In this document: positions 1-8,075 of the stretch, in pieces
Layout: every line of letters begins with the position of its first letter
Numbering within the stretch: position 1 is the first letter of the stretch
Assembly (NCBI GenBank): GCA_937870985.1
Contig: CALMXF010000002.1
Location: 1-45,727 of the forward strand
From: an uncultured Chloroflexota bacterium
GTDB taxonomy: Bacteria; Chloroflexota; Chloroflexia; Thermomicrobiales; CFX8
Direction: 5' to 3'
DNA length: 45,727 bases
Position numbers and translations under genes: made by a program
The notes under the pieces: model-generated
The model's database searches: none
Seen by the model: only the letters and a program-made list of their open reading frames with translations
Told to the model about the DNA's origin: nothing

Positions 1-1
1 C

Positions 2-355
2 CGCGCCGGCGCTGGCCTGGTGGTTGTGCGCTCGGGGGCCATGGTCGTCCCGTGCATCATGATCGGCAACGAGGATCTCCCGCTAAGTGGGGACCGCCAC
101 ACGCGAACGCGCACCTGGCGCTGGCCCCGAGTGACGACGCATTTCGGCGAACCGTTCTCATTGTCTGTCGAGAGGCCCGAGGGGGGACGGTATCGTTTCG
201 ACGAGCTCACCGACGCAATGATGATCGAGCTGGCACGGATGCTTCCCGCGGAGTATCAGGGCGTCTACGCTGACAGGGCCGCACAGTCGCACCCGGCAGT
301 CCACCGGGGGCTGACGGCCGTCCGGGACATAAGCGTGCCCATTACGTCATCGTGA
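2..355 (+). CDS. 1-acyl-glycerol-3-phosphate acyltransferase family protein, C-terminal part (5' cut by window)
   Basis: The reading frame is open from base 2, so the N-terminal half, including the HX4D catalytic motif, lies outside the window. What remains (about 117 residues) looks like the end of a PlsC-type acyltransferase: a 'GAGLVVVRSGAMVVPC' strand corresponding to the family's 'G...A...GaPVVPv' segment, then 'FGEPF', then a helix ending 'ARMLPAEYQGVYA', which resembles the usual 'iA.LLPpeYRG.Ya' tail. PlsC enzymes acylate lysophosphatidate at the membrane in phospholipid synthesis. The gene ends in TGA and is followed by a strong hairpin shared with the convergent DUF362 gene. Family assignment rests on the C-terminal pattern only. 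Confidence 0.7.
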   Translation, partial: RAGAGLVVVRSGAMVVPCIMIGNEDLPLSGDRHTRTRTWRWPRVTTHFGEPFSLSVERPEGGRYRFDELTDAMMIELARMLPAEYQGVYADRAAQSHPAVHRGLTAVRDISVPITSS

Positions 356-372
356 AATGCCGGGGGGGCTGC

Positions 373-410
373 ATGACGACGGAGCGCCGTATTCGGCGCC
401 CCGTCGTCAT
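373..410. terminator. Bidirectional terminator hairpin between plsC-like and DUF362 genes
   Basis: Arms 373-388 (ATGACGACGGAGCGCC) and 395-410 are complementary over 16 bp with one G-U pair, around a 6-nt loop. There is no long T run. It lies between two convergent stop codons, so it can serve both transcripts. Confidence 0.75.
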
Positions 411-425
411 ACTGGCATGATGTTT

Positions 426-1637
426 CTACTTCTTGAGCAGCGACTTACCGGCGAGCAGCAGGCCGGCTGCCGCGGCAACCGCCCCGCCCGCGGCGATCGC
501 GGTCGAGATTGGCTCTGGGCCCGGTAGAACGACCTTGCCATCGTCGTAGGACTGGAACATCTGGCCCCACTTGGTGTCGAGCGCGTCCTTGACGCGCTTT
601 CGGCCGACGACCGGATACCAGTACACGTTATGGTAGAAGTTCGAGGCGAAGTAGCTCCACGGCACGATTGGTGACTGCAGCAGCGCCTTCTCGTAGCGCT
701 TGAGCGGCCCGTGATAGATCAGCTTCTGACCTTTCGAGGCAAAAGTGTCTTCCTGGATGAAGCCCCAGTCCTCGGCCGAGATGTCGTAACCGACGATCTC
801 GATGTCCTTCGGGTCGCCAACCCCGAGGCCGCGCTCGTGGGCGTAGCGGATGAACTCGAGATCCAGCGGGTTGAATCCCTGGATCTTCGCCGAGATCGCG
901 TCGATCGCCACCTGGTCAGCGCTGGCCAGAATGATGTCCTTCTCGTGGACTCGCATTGCGCGCGGGCCCGGACCGTCGCCAGCGAAGGTGCCATCCATCA
1001 CCGCAAATAGCCCGGGGTGAATCTCGCGCTGGATCGTCAACAGGTCAACCAGCGTCTCGTCGATGACGGAGTGGGTCCAGTGGCGTCGATCGGAGAGCAG
1101 CCCGCCGAAGGCATTCTTCATTGCGCCAGTGATCGTCGTGAAGACATGGGTCTTCACGGTTGGGAGCTGGATCATGTTCTTTCCCATGAACATCTTGGGG
1201 ATGCGGATGCCCTCGGGATAGATGTCGGGCAGGACCATCATCTCGCCCTTGGGTTTGTAGACGACCCACTCGACCTCTGGTTCGTAGAGGTGGACGTTCT
1301 CGACGTCGTACTTGTCGACAACGTACTTGTGCTTGTTGTTCTTTTCTCCGACGTAGGCGTCGACGACGACGGTCTTGTTGTGGGCGCCGATCAGACGCTG
1401 GTAGCCGTCGGCACGGAGTTGGCGGATGACCCCTTCGAGCTGCCAGGGGGCTGTCGAGCAGGCCGGATACCATGTCTGCCAGGAAATGTTGATCTTCAGT
1501 AGAGTGTCGAGGGTCTTGTCGAGCGCCTCCTCATAGCCGGCCATCTTCATTACCTGACCGATGTCGTCGAGGATCGTCTCGGGCTGGGTCTTGAGGACGG
1601 CGACCTTCCCCTTGCCCGGGAAGTCGTAGGCAGTCAT
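426..1637 (-). CDS. DUF362 domain-containing protein
   Basis: A 403-residue DUF362-family protein; the biochemical role of the family is unresolved. It has the family's 'VAVLKT' start, a central 'LPTVKTHVFTTITGAMKNAFG' segment, and 'VMDGTFAGDGPGPRAMR' followed by 'ADQVAIDAISAK'. There are no ferredoxin-type Cys clusters, unlike some DUF362 proteins. The C-terminus ends in an Ala/Gly-rich hydrophobic stretch and 'KSLLKK', possibly a membrane anchor. I place the start at ATG 1635-1637 because the conserved sequence begins there; ATG 1661 and ATG 1721 are in-frame alternatives, none with a strong Shine-Dalgarno. It is divergent from the lyase-like gene at 1754. Confidence 0.75.
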   Translation of the reverse strand: MTAYDFPGKGKVAVLKTQPETILDDIGQVMKMAGYEEALDKTLDTLLKINISWQTWYPACSTAPWQLEGVIRQLRADGYQRLIGAHNKTVVVDAYVGEKNNKHKYVVDKYDVENVHLYEPEVEWVVYKPKGEMMVLPDIYPEGIRIPKMFMGKNMIQLPTVKTHVFTTITGAMKNAFGGLLSDRRHWTHSVIDETLVDLLTIQREIHPGLFAVMDGTFAGDGPGPRAMRVHEKDIILASADQVAIDAISAKIQGFNPLDLEFIRYAHERGLGVGDPKDIEIVGYDISAEDWGFIQEDTFASKGQKLIYHGPLKRYEKALLQSPIVPWSYFASNFYHNVYWYPVVGRKRVKDALDTKWGQMFQSYDDGKVVLPGPEPISTAIAAGGAVAAAAGLLLAGKSLLKK

Positions 1638-1753
1638 ATCGCTTGTCGCTTTCTCTTGCATGCGGGGACCGGAGGCTATAGCCCGATCCACCCACTCATG
1701 GTACAGAACCATACGCCGCATGCACAGGCGGGATGTAGCATTAAGGCAACGGA

Positions 1754-3310
1754 ATGGTTGTCAAAGGCAGGGCGAGAGTGGTGAGTCAGAATCCATTGGC
1801 CGGTATTCGTCGGAAATCAGCGACGCCGCGAAGGGAGTTTCCGGACGGTGACTATACCCGCGAGGTCCTCCTGCCGGAGGCGTCGCGGGCCGAGGCGCTC
1901 GTCGGCGCGGCAGTGATCGACATCTATCGAGCGCACGTCGTTCATCTGGCGGAACAGCGCGTGATCGAGCCAGCCGTCGCGGGGCGGTCGCTAGCTCGGC
2001 TGGCGGAGCCCCTTCCAGCGGGGAGTGAGTCGTTTGATCTGCCGCTGAGCCGCCTTGAGGGGCGGATCGAGACGGCGACTTCCGCGGAGGTGACGTTGGG
2101 ACAGAGTGCCGAGGAGCAGCTCGTCGCGGCCACACGGATGACGGTGCGCCAGGAGATCCTCGATCTGACGGCAGCGATGCTCGATCTTCGCACAGCAATT
2201 GGCGACCTCGCCGGCCAGCATCTGACGACACTGGTGCTCGCTACCGAGCATGGCCAGGTGGTCCAGCCGACGTCGCTAGGGCATTACCTGGTGGGCCAGA
2301 TCGGGCCACTGGCCCGGGCGACGACGCGACTCTCCGAGGTGTATGCGCGGGTAAACCGCTCGCCACTGGGAGCAGTCTCGGGGATGTCCACCGCGATGCC
2401 CGTTCGCCGCCAACGCACGGCGGACTGGTTGGGTTTCGACGGGGTCATCGACAACACATTCGACGCTATTGCCGCCACCGATGATCTCACCGAGGCGCCG
2501 GCAATCGTGGCGGGAGTGGCGGTTGAGCTCAGCCGACTCGTCAGCGACCTGAACTACTGGGCGCGGGACGATGTCGGGTTGATCGTGCCGGGTGATGAAT
2601 ACATCCATCACGTCCGCATTCAGCCTCAGCGGCGCGATCCACTCGTGCTGGAACATCTCCGCGTGTCGTTCGCAACGCAGGCAGCGATGCCGCAATTACT
2701 GACATCACAGCTGCTGGGCCGGCAGATGCTGGGGACGATGACCTCGCGATTGGCCGCAACAACTACCGTCGTCGATTTGCTTCGCGATGCCGCGACTACG
2801 TATCGGCTGCTGGCGCGGGTTCTTTCGACGCTCGCGATCCACAGGGCGATGGTCGCGCACCGTTCGCACCGTGGCTTTTCGACCAGCTCGGAGTTAGCCG
2901 ATCTCCTCGCGATCGACTTCCGGTTCCCGGCCAATCAGGCGCGGTCGCTGGCCGAGCGTGTCGTGCTGGAGTGGACGGAATCCGGCGGCGAAGCCTCGAC
3001 GTTGACGAGTGAGTTCATTGACGAGGTCGCCTTGCGAGAAGTCGGGCGCGAGGTCGGCATCGAGCCGGAGATGCTGGCCAAGTGCCTGTCACCGAAGCGG
3101 TTTATCGAACGGCGAGATGCGCCGGGCGGGCCAGCTCCCGCGGCGGTGACTGCGCAACTCGACCGGGCGACATTCAGTGTCAACCACGATCGAGGCTGGT
3201 GGCGCGAGCGAGTCGAGATGCTCGCCGCAGCCAGGGGACGACTCGACGCGCGTTGTCGGGACCTCGTGGCGGATCCTGCCGGCGCCTTGAGCCGCGAAGT
3301 GCGTGAATAG
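1754..3310 (+). CDS. Argininosuccinate lyase/fumarase-superfamily protein with degenerate active site
   Basis: 518 residues with the fold signature of the argininosuccinate lyase/fumarase/aspartase superfamily. 'TEHGQVVQPTSLGHYL' (His about 166) matches the 'T-H-x-Q-x-AQP..fGH.L' region, 'VNRSPLGAVSGMSTAMPVRR' matches 'NRSPLGAGALAGT..P.DR', and 'LVLEHLR' follows the position of the signature. The signature itself, GSSxMPxKxNP, reads H-V-R-I-Q-P-Q-R-R-D-P (286-296), so the catalytic serine of the mobile loop is absent. The upstream 'GRSRNDQ' motif reads G-Q-S-A-E-E-Q. Substrate is unknown; it may be a pseudoenzyme or have new chemistry. AAGG at 1743-1746 precedes ATG 1754; GTG 1781 is an alternative start. 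Confidence 0.65.
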   Translation: MVVKGRARVVSQNPLAGIRRKSATPRREFPDGDYTREVLLPEASRAEALVGAAVIDIYRAHVVHLAEQRVIEPAVAGRSLARLAEPLPAGSESFDLPLSRLEGRIETATSAEVTLGQSAEEQLVAATRMTVRQEILDLTAAMLDLRTAIGDLAGQHLTTLVLATEHGQVVQPTSLGHYLVGQIGPLARATTRLSEVYARVNRSPLGAVSGMSTAMPVRRQRTADWLGFDGVIDNTFDAIAATDDLTEAPAIVAGVAVELSRLVSDLNYWARDDVGLIVPGDEYIHHVRIQPQRRDPLVLEHLRVSFATQAAMPQLLTSQLLGRQMLGTMTSRLAATTTVVDLLRDAATTYRLLARVLSTLAIHRAMVAHRSHRGFSTSSELADLLAIDFRFPANQARSLAERVVLEWTESGGEASTLTSEFIDEVALREVGREVGIEPEMLAKCLSPKRFIERRDAPGGPAPAAVTAQLDRATFSVNHDRGWWRERVEMLAAARGRLDARCRDLVADPAGALSREVRE

Positions 3311-3315
3311 CTGAC

Positions 3316-3324
3316 TGATAGAAT
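3316..3324 (+). promoter_or_regulatory. Extended -10 promoter element upstream of hflX
   Basis: TGATAGAAT fits an extended -10 (TGn + TAGAAT). No recognisable -35. A start near 3331 would give a leader of about 50 nt carrying the AGGAG site at 3370-3374. Confidence 0.5.
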
Positions 3325-3380
3325 GAGTGAAAGCGTCGCGGTCTCCGCGCGCTGGCAACTGAAGTTGACAGGAGAATCAC

Positions 3381-4727
3381 ATAGCTGAACGTGGACCATT
3401 CCCGACGAGAACTCCGATCGAACGAGCGTTGCTCGTCAGCGTCGATTACCACAAAGACGATTGGGCCGCGCAATCCTCCCTGGAAGAGCTCGCGCGATTG
3501 TCCGAGACGGCCGGCCTCGATGTCGTCGGGACGGTGACGCAGAAGCTATCGCACCCACATCCGCATTCCTACGTTGGCAAGGGCAAGCTCGAAGAGATCG
3601 CGGAAGCGATCGGCGAGCTGCACGCCGATGTTGTGATCTTCGACGATGAGCTGTCGCCGAGTCAGCTGCGCACAGTTGAGGAGCGGCTTCAGGTCAAGAT
3701 CATCGACCGGACCGCGCTCATCCTCGACATCTTTGCCAAGCGAGCGCAGACCCACGAGGGTCGGCTGCAGGTCGAGCTGGCTCAGCTTGAGTACCGGCTG
3801 CCCCGGTTGACACGGATGTGGACGCACCTTGAGCGTCAGGCGGTGGGTGGCGTCGGTCTTCGCGGCCCGGGCGAGACTCAGCTTGAGACGGATCGGCGGC
3901 TGGCCCGTAGTCGGATCGCGCTGATCAAGGCCGAGCTGTCCGACGTGCATCGTCACCGCGAGCTCTACCGAAGCAATCGGAGACGGAATAACATCCCGGT
4001 GATCGCGATCGTCGGGTACACCAATGCAGGGAAATCGACGCTACTGAACCAGATGACGAACGCGGGCGTGCTGTCCGAGGATCAGCTCTTTGCCACGCTC
4101 GACCCGACGACGAGACGGATCACATTGCCGAACGGCCGGCCGGTGCTGCTGACCGACACCGTTGGATTCATCAATCATCTGCCGACGACGCTGATTGCGG
4201 CATTTCGGGCGACGCTGGAGGAGATCTCCGAGGCGGCTGTGCTCCTGCACGTTGTGGATATCGCCCACCCGGACGCTCCAGAACAGGCCGAAACGGTTCG
4301 CGAGATCCTCGCTGAGCTGGACGTGCTCGGGAAGCCCGTGGTGACGGCGCTGAACAAGATCGATCTGATCGAATCCACGATCGACCCTGGCGCATTGGCT
4401 GAGTCGCTCGGGCTTCCCGGCGATTTCGTTCCGATCTCCGCCGAACGTGGGATTGGGATCGATCTATTGCTGGAACGGATCGGCGAGGCGATTGGCGAGT
4501 CACAGGGGCTGGAGCAGGTGCGCGTGTCCATACCGTTCGAGCGAGCGGAACTGGTGAATCTGTTCCACCGCGCAGGGCGTGTCGATGAGTCGACGTTCGA
4601 CGAGTCCGGCACGCACTTGACCGGAATGCTGCCGCGTCGATTGTTGCCCCGCTACGAGCCGTTTCTCCATCCGTCCGATAGTCGGGCCAGACAGGGCACA
4701 CGGACACCAACCGCGAGCGAGATCTGA
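3381..4727 (+). CDS. hflX: GTPase HflX, apparent AUA start codon
   Basis: HflX is a ribosome-associated GTPase that splits stalled 70S ribosomes. The protein has the glycine-rich N-terminal HflX domain ('HPHSYVGKGKLEEI', 'DDELSPSQLRTVEE'), the hallmark 'GGVGLRGPGETQLETDRR', then a GTPase domain: G1 'GYTNAGKST' (about residue 212), G3 'DTVGF', G4 'NKID', G5 'SAERG'. The only conventional start in frame is TTG 3429, which has no ribosome site and would remove the first 16 residues. AGGAG at 3370-3374 sits 6 nt before ATA 3381, which opens a frame reading x-A-E-R-G-P-F-P-T-R-T-P-I-E-R-A-L-L-V, a plausible HflX N-terminus; a stop at 3366 excludes anything further upstream. I therefore annotate AUA as start (448 aa). 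Family assignment is certain, the start is inferred. Confidence 0.9.
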   Translation: MAERGPFPTRTPIERALLVSVDYHKDDWAAQSSLEELARLSETAGLDVVGTVTQKLSHPHPHSYVGKGKLEEIAEAIGELHADVVIFDDELSPSQLRTVEERLQVKIIDRTALILDIFAKRAQTHEGRLQVELAQLEYRLPRLTRMWTHLERQAVGGVGLRGPGETQLETDRRLARSRIALIKAELSDVHRHRELYRSNRRRNNIPVIAIVGYTNAGKSTLLNQMTNAGVLSEDQLFATLDPTTRRITLPNGRPVLLTDTVGFINHLPTTLIAAFRATLEEISEAAVLLHVVDIAHPDAPEQAETVREILAELDVLGKPVVTALNKIDLIESTIDPGALAESLGLPGDFVPISAERGIGIDLLLERIGEAIGESQGLEQVRVSIPFERAELVNLFHRAGRVDESTFDESGTHLTGMLPRRLLPRYEPFLHPSDSRARQGTRTPTASEI

Positions 4728-4758
4728 TCTGTGGCCGCCGCCAGACGACCGTGCTGAC

Positions 4759-4764
4759 TATAAT
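4759..4764 (+). promoter_or_regulatory. -10 hexamer of purM promoter
   Basis: Perfect TATAAT with TG two bases further upstream (CTGACTATAAT); no clear -35. It lies 58 nt before the purM start, in the gap after hflX. Confidence 0.55.
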
Positions 4765-4822
4765 CCGGGCCGGCGGGTCGGGGCGCGTCGCCACGAAAGT
4801 GACCTAGCGAAGGAGCATGTGC

Positions 4823-5899
4823 GTGGAGCGCGAGGCGGGCGTGTCGATCAGCTATCGTGATGCCGGGGTCGACATCGAGGCCGGAGACGCTGTTGTTGCC
4901 GGCCTGCGCGGGATCGGTGATGGGCGGCCGCATCCGAATGTGATCGGCGGACTGGGGCACTTTGGCGGCTTCTACCGCCTCGGCGCGCAATACCCAGGCG
5001 CAACGCTGGTGTCGAGCATCGACGGAGTCGGAACGAAGTTGCTGGTTGCTTCTATCGCCGGCCAACTTGACGGTATCGGCGCCGACCTGGTCAACCATTG
5101 TGTTAACGATATTGCTGCCTGCAGCGCGGAACCGCTCTTCTTCCTTGATTACTACGGGACGGGCAAGCTCGACCCGGATGATGCGTTGACCGTCATCGGC
5201 GGAATCGCCAGAGCGTGCGCCGGCCTCGGCGTTGCCCTGGTTGGCGGCGAGACCGCGGAGATGCCGGGGTTGTACCGGGACGGCGACTTCGATCTTGTCG
5301 GCGCGATTGTCGGGCTCGTCGATGAGGCGAAGATCGTCGATGGGAGCGCGGTTGCGATCGGGGACGTGCTGCTCGGGTTCCCGAGCGATGGCCTGCATAC
5401 CAATGGCTACTCGCTCGTCCGCGCGGCGCTCGGCATTGCTCACGATGAGATATCGAGAGAGCGGCTTGCCGGGCCGGCGCCGTTTGATATGACATCGACC
5501 CTTGCCGAGGCATTGCTGCGCCCACACCGATCGTATCTCGCTGAGACGCGCGCGCTGGTTCAGTCTGGCCTGGCCAGAGGCATGGCGCATATCACTGGTG
5601 GGGGCCTCCCCGGCAACGTTGCCCGCGTGATGCCTGATGGGCTGGCGGCCGAGATTGACGCCACGGCGTGGACCCCTCCGCCGCTGTTCGACTACATCGC
5701 TGAGATGGGGCACATTGCTGTCGACGAGTGCTTCCGCGCATTCAACATGGGGATCGGCTACGTTGTTGCAGTACGGCCGGAGGATGTCGCCGAGGCAGTG
5801 CGGCTCGTCCCGGATGTGGTCGAGATTGGACGTGTGCGACATGGTGTCCCGGGTTGCCAGGTATTGCACAGCGGCCTTCAGCGGAGTCCGGGCGAATGA
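4823..5899 (+). CDS. purM: Phosphoribosylformylglycinamidine cyclo-ligase (AIR synthase)
   Basis: PurM closes FGAM to aminoimidazole ribonucleotide using ATP, the fifth step of purine synthesis, in the cytoplasm. Recognised by 'SYRDAGVDIEAGD', the ATP-site 'SSIDGVGTKLLVA', 'VNHCVNDI', 'GGETAEMPGLY' and 'ITGGGLPGN'; 358 residues, normal for the family. The start is decided by the ribosome site: AAGGAG at 4810-4815 is only 1 nt from ATG 4817 but 7 nt from GTG 4823, so GTG 4823 is preferred. The stop overlaps the next gene by ATGA, indicating translational coupling to the HD-domain gene, with purH just beyond. Confidence 0.95.
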   Translation: MEREAGVSISYRDAGVDIEAGDAVVAGLRGIGDGRPHPNVIGGLGHFGGFYRLGAQYPGATLVSSIDGVGTKLLVASIAGQLDGIGADLVNHCVNDIAACSAEPLFFLDYYGTGKLDPDDALTVIGGIARACAGLGVALVGGETAEMPGLYRDGDFDLVGAIVGLVDEAKIVDGSAVAIGDVLLGFPSDGLHTNGYSLVRAALGIAHDEISRERLAGPAPFDMTSTLAEALLRPHRSYLAETRALVQSGLARGMAHITGGGLPGNVARVMPDGLAAEIDATAWTPPPLFDYIAEMGHIAVDECFRAFNMGIGYVVAVRPEDVAEAVRLVPDVVEIGRVRHGVPGCQVLHSGLQRSPGE

Positions 5900-6498
5900 G
5901 CAGCTCTGACCGCGATTCATCTGTCTCGGCGCTCCTGGCGCAGATTCGAGTCGAACAACCGGACGAGGATCATGCTCAGCGCTGCGCAGCGTACGCGAGC
6001 ACGTTGTTCGACGGCCTCGCCGGACCGATGGGTCTTGACCCGAGTGATCGCGACATCGCGATTGTCGCGGCATATCTTCACGATGTCGGGTACACGCGGG
6101 GCGGACGCGACCATCATCGCAAGTCGTTCGACGTGATCCGTGAGTTGTCGCTGCCGCTCGGCCGGCCGGATGACAGAATCCTGGCCGCGCTCGCCGCTCG
6201 CTATCACGGCGTTACCGCGCCGAGCATCGAGCACGCAGGGTTTCAGGATCTCGATTTCGACGACCAACGTCGGGTTCGCCGGCTGGTCGGCATCGTCAGG
6301 CTGGCTGCCGCACTCGACGCAAGCCACCTTGGCCTGGTCGAATCGGTGACGGTGGACCAGACGAGTGGCGCGCTGACGATTGTTGCCCATGCAAGCGAGG
6401 AGCCGGCGATCGAGCGCGACCGGTTGCGGACGGCGGCGGCATCGTTGCGAACGCTCGCCGGGCTGGATCTGCGAACCGATGTTGTCGTTGCGCAGTGA
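5896..6498 (+). CDS. HD-domain phosphohydrolase-like protein between purM and purH
   Basis: 200 residues. It starts at ATG 5896 inside an ATGA overlap with purM. An HD domain is visible: 'DHAQRCAAYASTLFDGL' supplies the first His, 'AYLHDVGY' the HD dyad, 'GGRDHHRKSFDVI' the next histidines, and 'AALAARYHG' a further one. The spacing resembles the C-terminal HD domain of exopolyphosphatase/GppA proteins, but the Ppx/GppA nucleotide-binding domains are missing. HD proteins hydrolyse phosphoester or phosphoanhydride bonds of nucleotides. Position inside a purine operon suggests a nucleotide or alarmone substrate (inference only). Confidence 0.75.
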   Translation: MSSSDRDSSVSALLAQIRVEQPDEDHAQRCAAYASTLFDGLAGPMGLDPSDRDIAIVAAYLHDVGYTRGGRDHHRKSFDVIRELSLPLGRPDDRILAALAARYHGVTAPSIEHAGFQDLDFDDQRRVRRLVGIVRLAAALDASHLGLVESVTVDQTSGALTIVAHASEEPAIERDRLRTAAASLRTLAGLDLRTDVVVAQ

Positions 6499-6531
6499 GT
6501 CCGGGGGTTGTCTGAAAGGGAGTCGAAGCGG

Positions 6532-8067
6532 ATGTCAAGAGCGCTGATCAGTGTCTGGGATAAGGCCGGGGTGGTCGATCTCGCGCGACGATTGGCTGCG
6601 CTTGGGTTCGAGATCCTGTCAACAGGCGGGACGGCGCGGACAATCGCCGATGCCGGGCTTGCTGTCCGGGAGGTATCGGAGGTCACTGGCTTCCCGGAGA
6701 TTCTCGAGGGGCGGGTCAAGACGCTGCATCCGGCGGTCCACGGCGGGTTGCTGGCGCGGAGGGATGACCCAGCGCACATGATGACGCTTGCTGACCATGG
6801 CATCACACCAATCGACGTACTCGTCTCGAATCTCTACCCGTTCTCCGAAGTCGTTGCAGACGCCGAGGTGAGCGACGAGGTGGCGATCGAACATATCGAT
6901 ATCGGCGGGCCGGCGATGGTTCGGGCGGCAGCGAAGAACCATGCCGGCGTCATCGTTCTGGTAGATCCGACCGATTACGACGCGGTGCTCGCCGAGATCG
7001 AGTCCGTCGGCGCAGGCGCAGTTAGCGCTGAGACGCGACGACGGCTGGCGGCCAAGGCGTTCGGCCATGTTGCAGCGTACGACAGTCTCGTCGCGCAGTA
7101 CCTGCGTGTCGACGACCATGAATTTCCGCATCGGCTCGCGATCGGCGGAGAGCTACTGCACAACGTGCGCTATGGTGAGAATCCCCACCAGCGGGCGGCA
7201 GTTTATAAACTGCTGGCGCCCGGACCGGTGGTTGGCGTCGGGTCGTGGCATGTCCACGACGATCGAGAGATGTCGTACAACAATTACCTTGACGCAACGG
7301 CGGCCTGGGGCTGTGCCCAGGACTTTGCCGGCCAGACCGTTGTGATTGTCAAACACACACTCCCATGTGGCGTCGGCGCAAGCGATGACCAGGTAGAGGC
7401 GTATCATAGAGCGCTCGCCGGGGATCCTGTGTCAGCGTTCGGCGGTATCTGCGCCGTCAACCGGGTGGTCACCTCCGCGATGGTGGGCGCGATCGGCAAG
7501 CACCGCTTCGATATCGTCATCGCGCCAGGCTACGAGGACGCCGCGCTGGCGAGCCTCCTGAAGCGGAAGAATCTGCGGGTTATCACCGTCCGCAACGTCG
7601 CGCCGGTTGGTGGCCTCGAGTACCGCTCAATCCCAGGCGGGCTCCTGGCGCAGGAGCCGGACAGCGTCGATCTGGATACTAGCGCATGGCATTGCGTAAC
7701 GACACGTCGGCCGAGCGCCGAGGAGCTGGAGACGCTTGCGTTCGCCTGGCGCGCTGTAAAGTGGGTCAAGTCGAACGCGATCGTGATGGCGCAGCCGGGG
7801 ATGATAGCCGGAGTCGGGGCCGGGCAGCCGAATCGGGTCGAGAGCGTCCGGATTGCCGCGAAGGTGGCCGGCGAGCGAGCTTCCGGATGTGTGCTTGCCA
7901 GCGATGCGTTCTTCCCATTTCCCGATGGCGTCGAGGCCGCGGCCGATGCGGGCGTCGTCGCTATCGTTCAGCCGGGTGGATCGGTTCGCGACGCGGAGAC
8001 CACCGCCGTTGCCGAGGCGCGCGGAATGACCATGATGTTGGCCGGACGACGGCATTTCCGGCACTGA
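6532..8067 (+). CDS. purH: Bifunctional AICAR transformylase/IMP cyclohydrolase
   Basis: PurH carries out the last two steps to IMP. The N-terminal MGS-like cyclohydrolase domain is seen in 'SRALISVWDKAGV', 'LSTGGTA' and 'GRVKTLHPAVHGGLLARR'; the C-terminal transformylase domain in 'RYGENPHQRAA', 'SYNNYLDATAAW', 'VIVKHTLPCGVG' and 'SDAFFPFPDGVE'. The usual 'KHxNPCG' motif has Leu for Asn. 511 residues, full length. ATG 6532 follows AAAGGGAG (6515-6522) with 9-nt spacing; an upstream in-frame TTG at 6508 has no ribosome site. Last gene of the purM-HD-purH group; only 8 nt separate it from the convergent HAS-barrel gene. Confidence 0.95.
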   Translation: MSRALISVWDKAGVVDLARRLAALGFEILSTGGTARTIADAGLAVREVSEVTGFPEILEGRVKTLHPAVHGGLLARRDDPAHMMTLADHGITPIDVLVSNLYPFSEVVADAEVSDEVAIEHIDIGGPAMVRAAAKNHAGVIVLVDPTDYDAVLAEIESVGAGAVSAETRRRLAAKAFGHVAAYDSLVAQYLRVDDHEFPHRLAIGGELLHNVRYGENPHQRAAVYKLLAPGPVVGVGSWHVHDDREMSYNNYLDATAAWGCAQDFAGQTVVIVKHTLPCGVGASDDQVEAYHRALAGDPVSAFGGICAVNRVVTSAMVGAIGKHRFDIVIAPGYEDAALASLLKRKNLRVITVRNVAPVGGLEYRSIPGGLLAQEPDSVDLDTSAWHCVTTRRPSAEELETLAFAWRAVKWVKSNAIVMAQPGMIAGVGAGQPNRVESVRIAAKVAGERASGCVLASDAFFPFPDGVEAAADAGVVAIVQPGGSVRDAETTAVAEARGMTMMLAGRRHFRH

Positions 8068-8075
8068 CGCGCCGA

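Noticed and set aside
1017-1502. Plus-strand frame of 161 codons opposite the DUF362 gene
   Set aside because: Acidic, valine-rich shadow translation without a domain; the minus-strand DUF362 gene explains the region.
4817-4819. ATG as purM start
   Set aside because: It is only 1 nt from the AAGGAG ribosome site; GTG 4823 has proper 7-nt spacing.
4652-6073. Long minus-strand open frame (about 473 codons) antisense to hflX end, purM and the HD gene
   Set aside because: It mirrors well-supported plus-strand genes, has no recognisable domain and no ribosome site; long antisense frames are expected in high-GC DNA.
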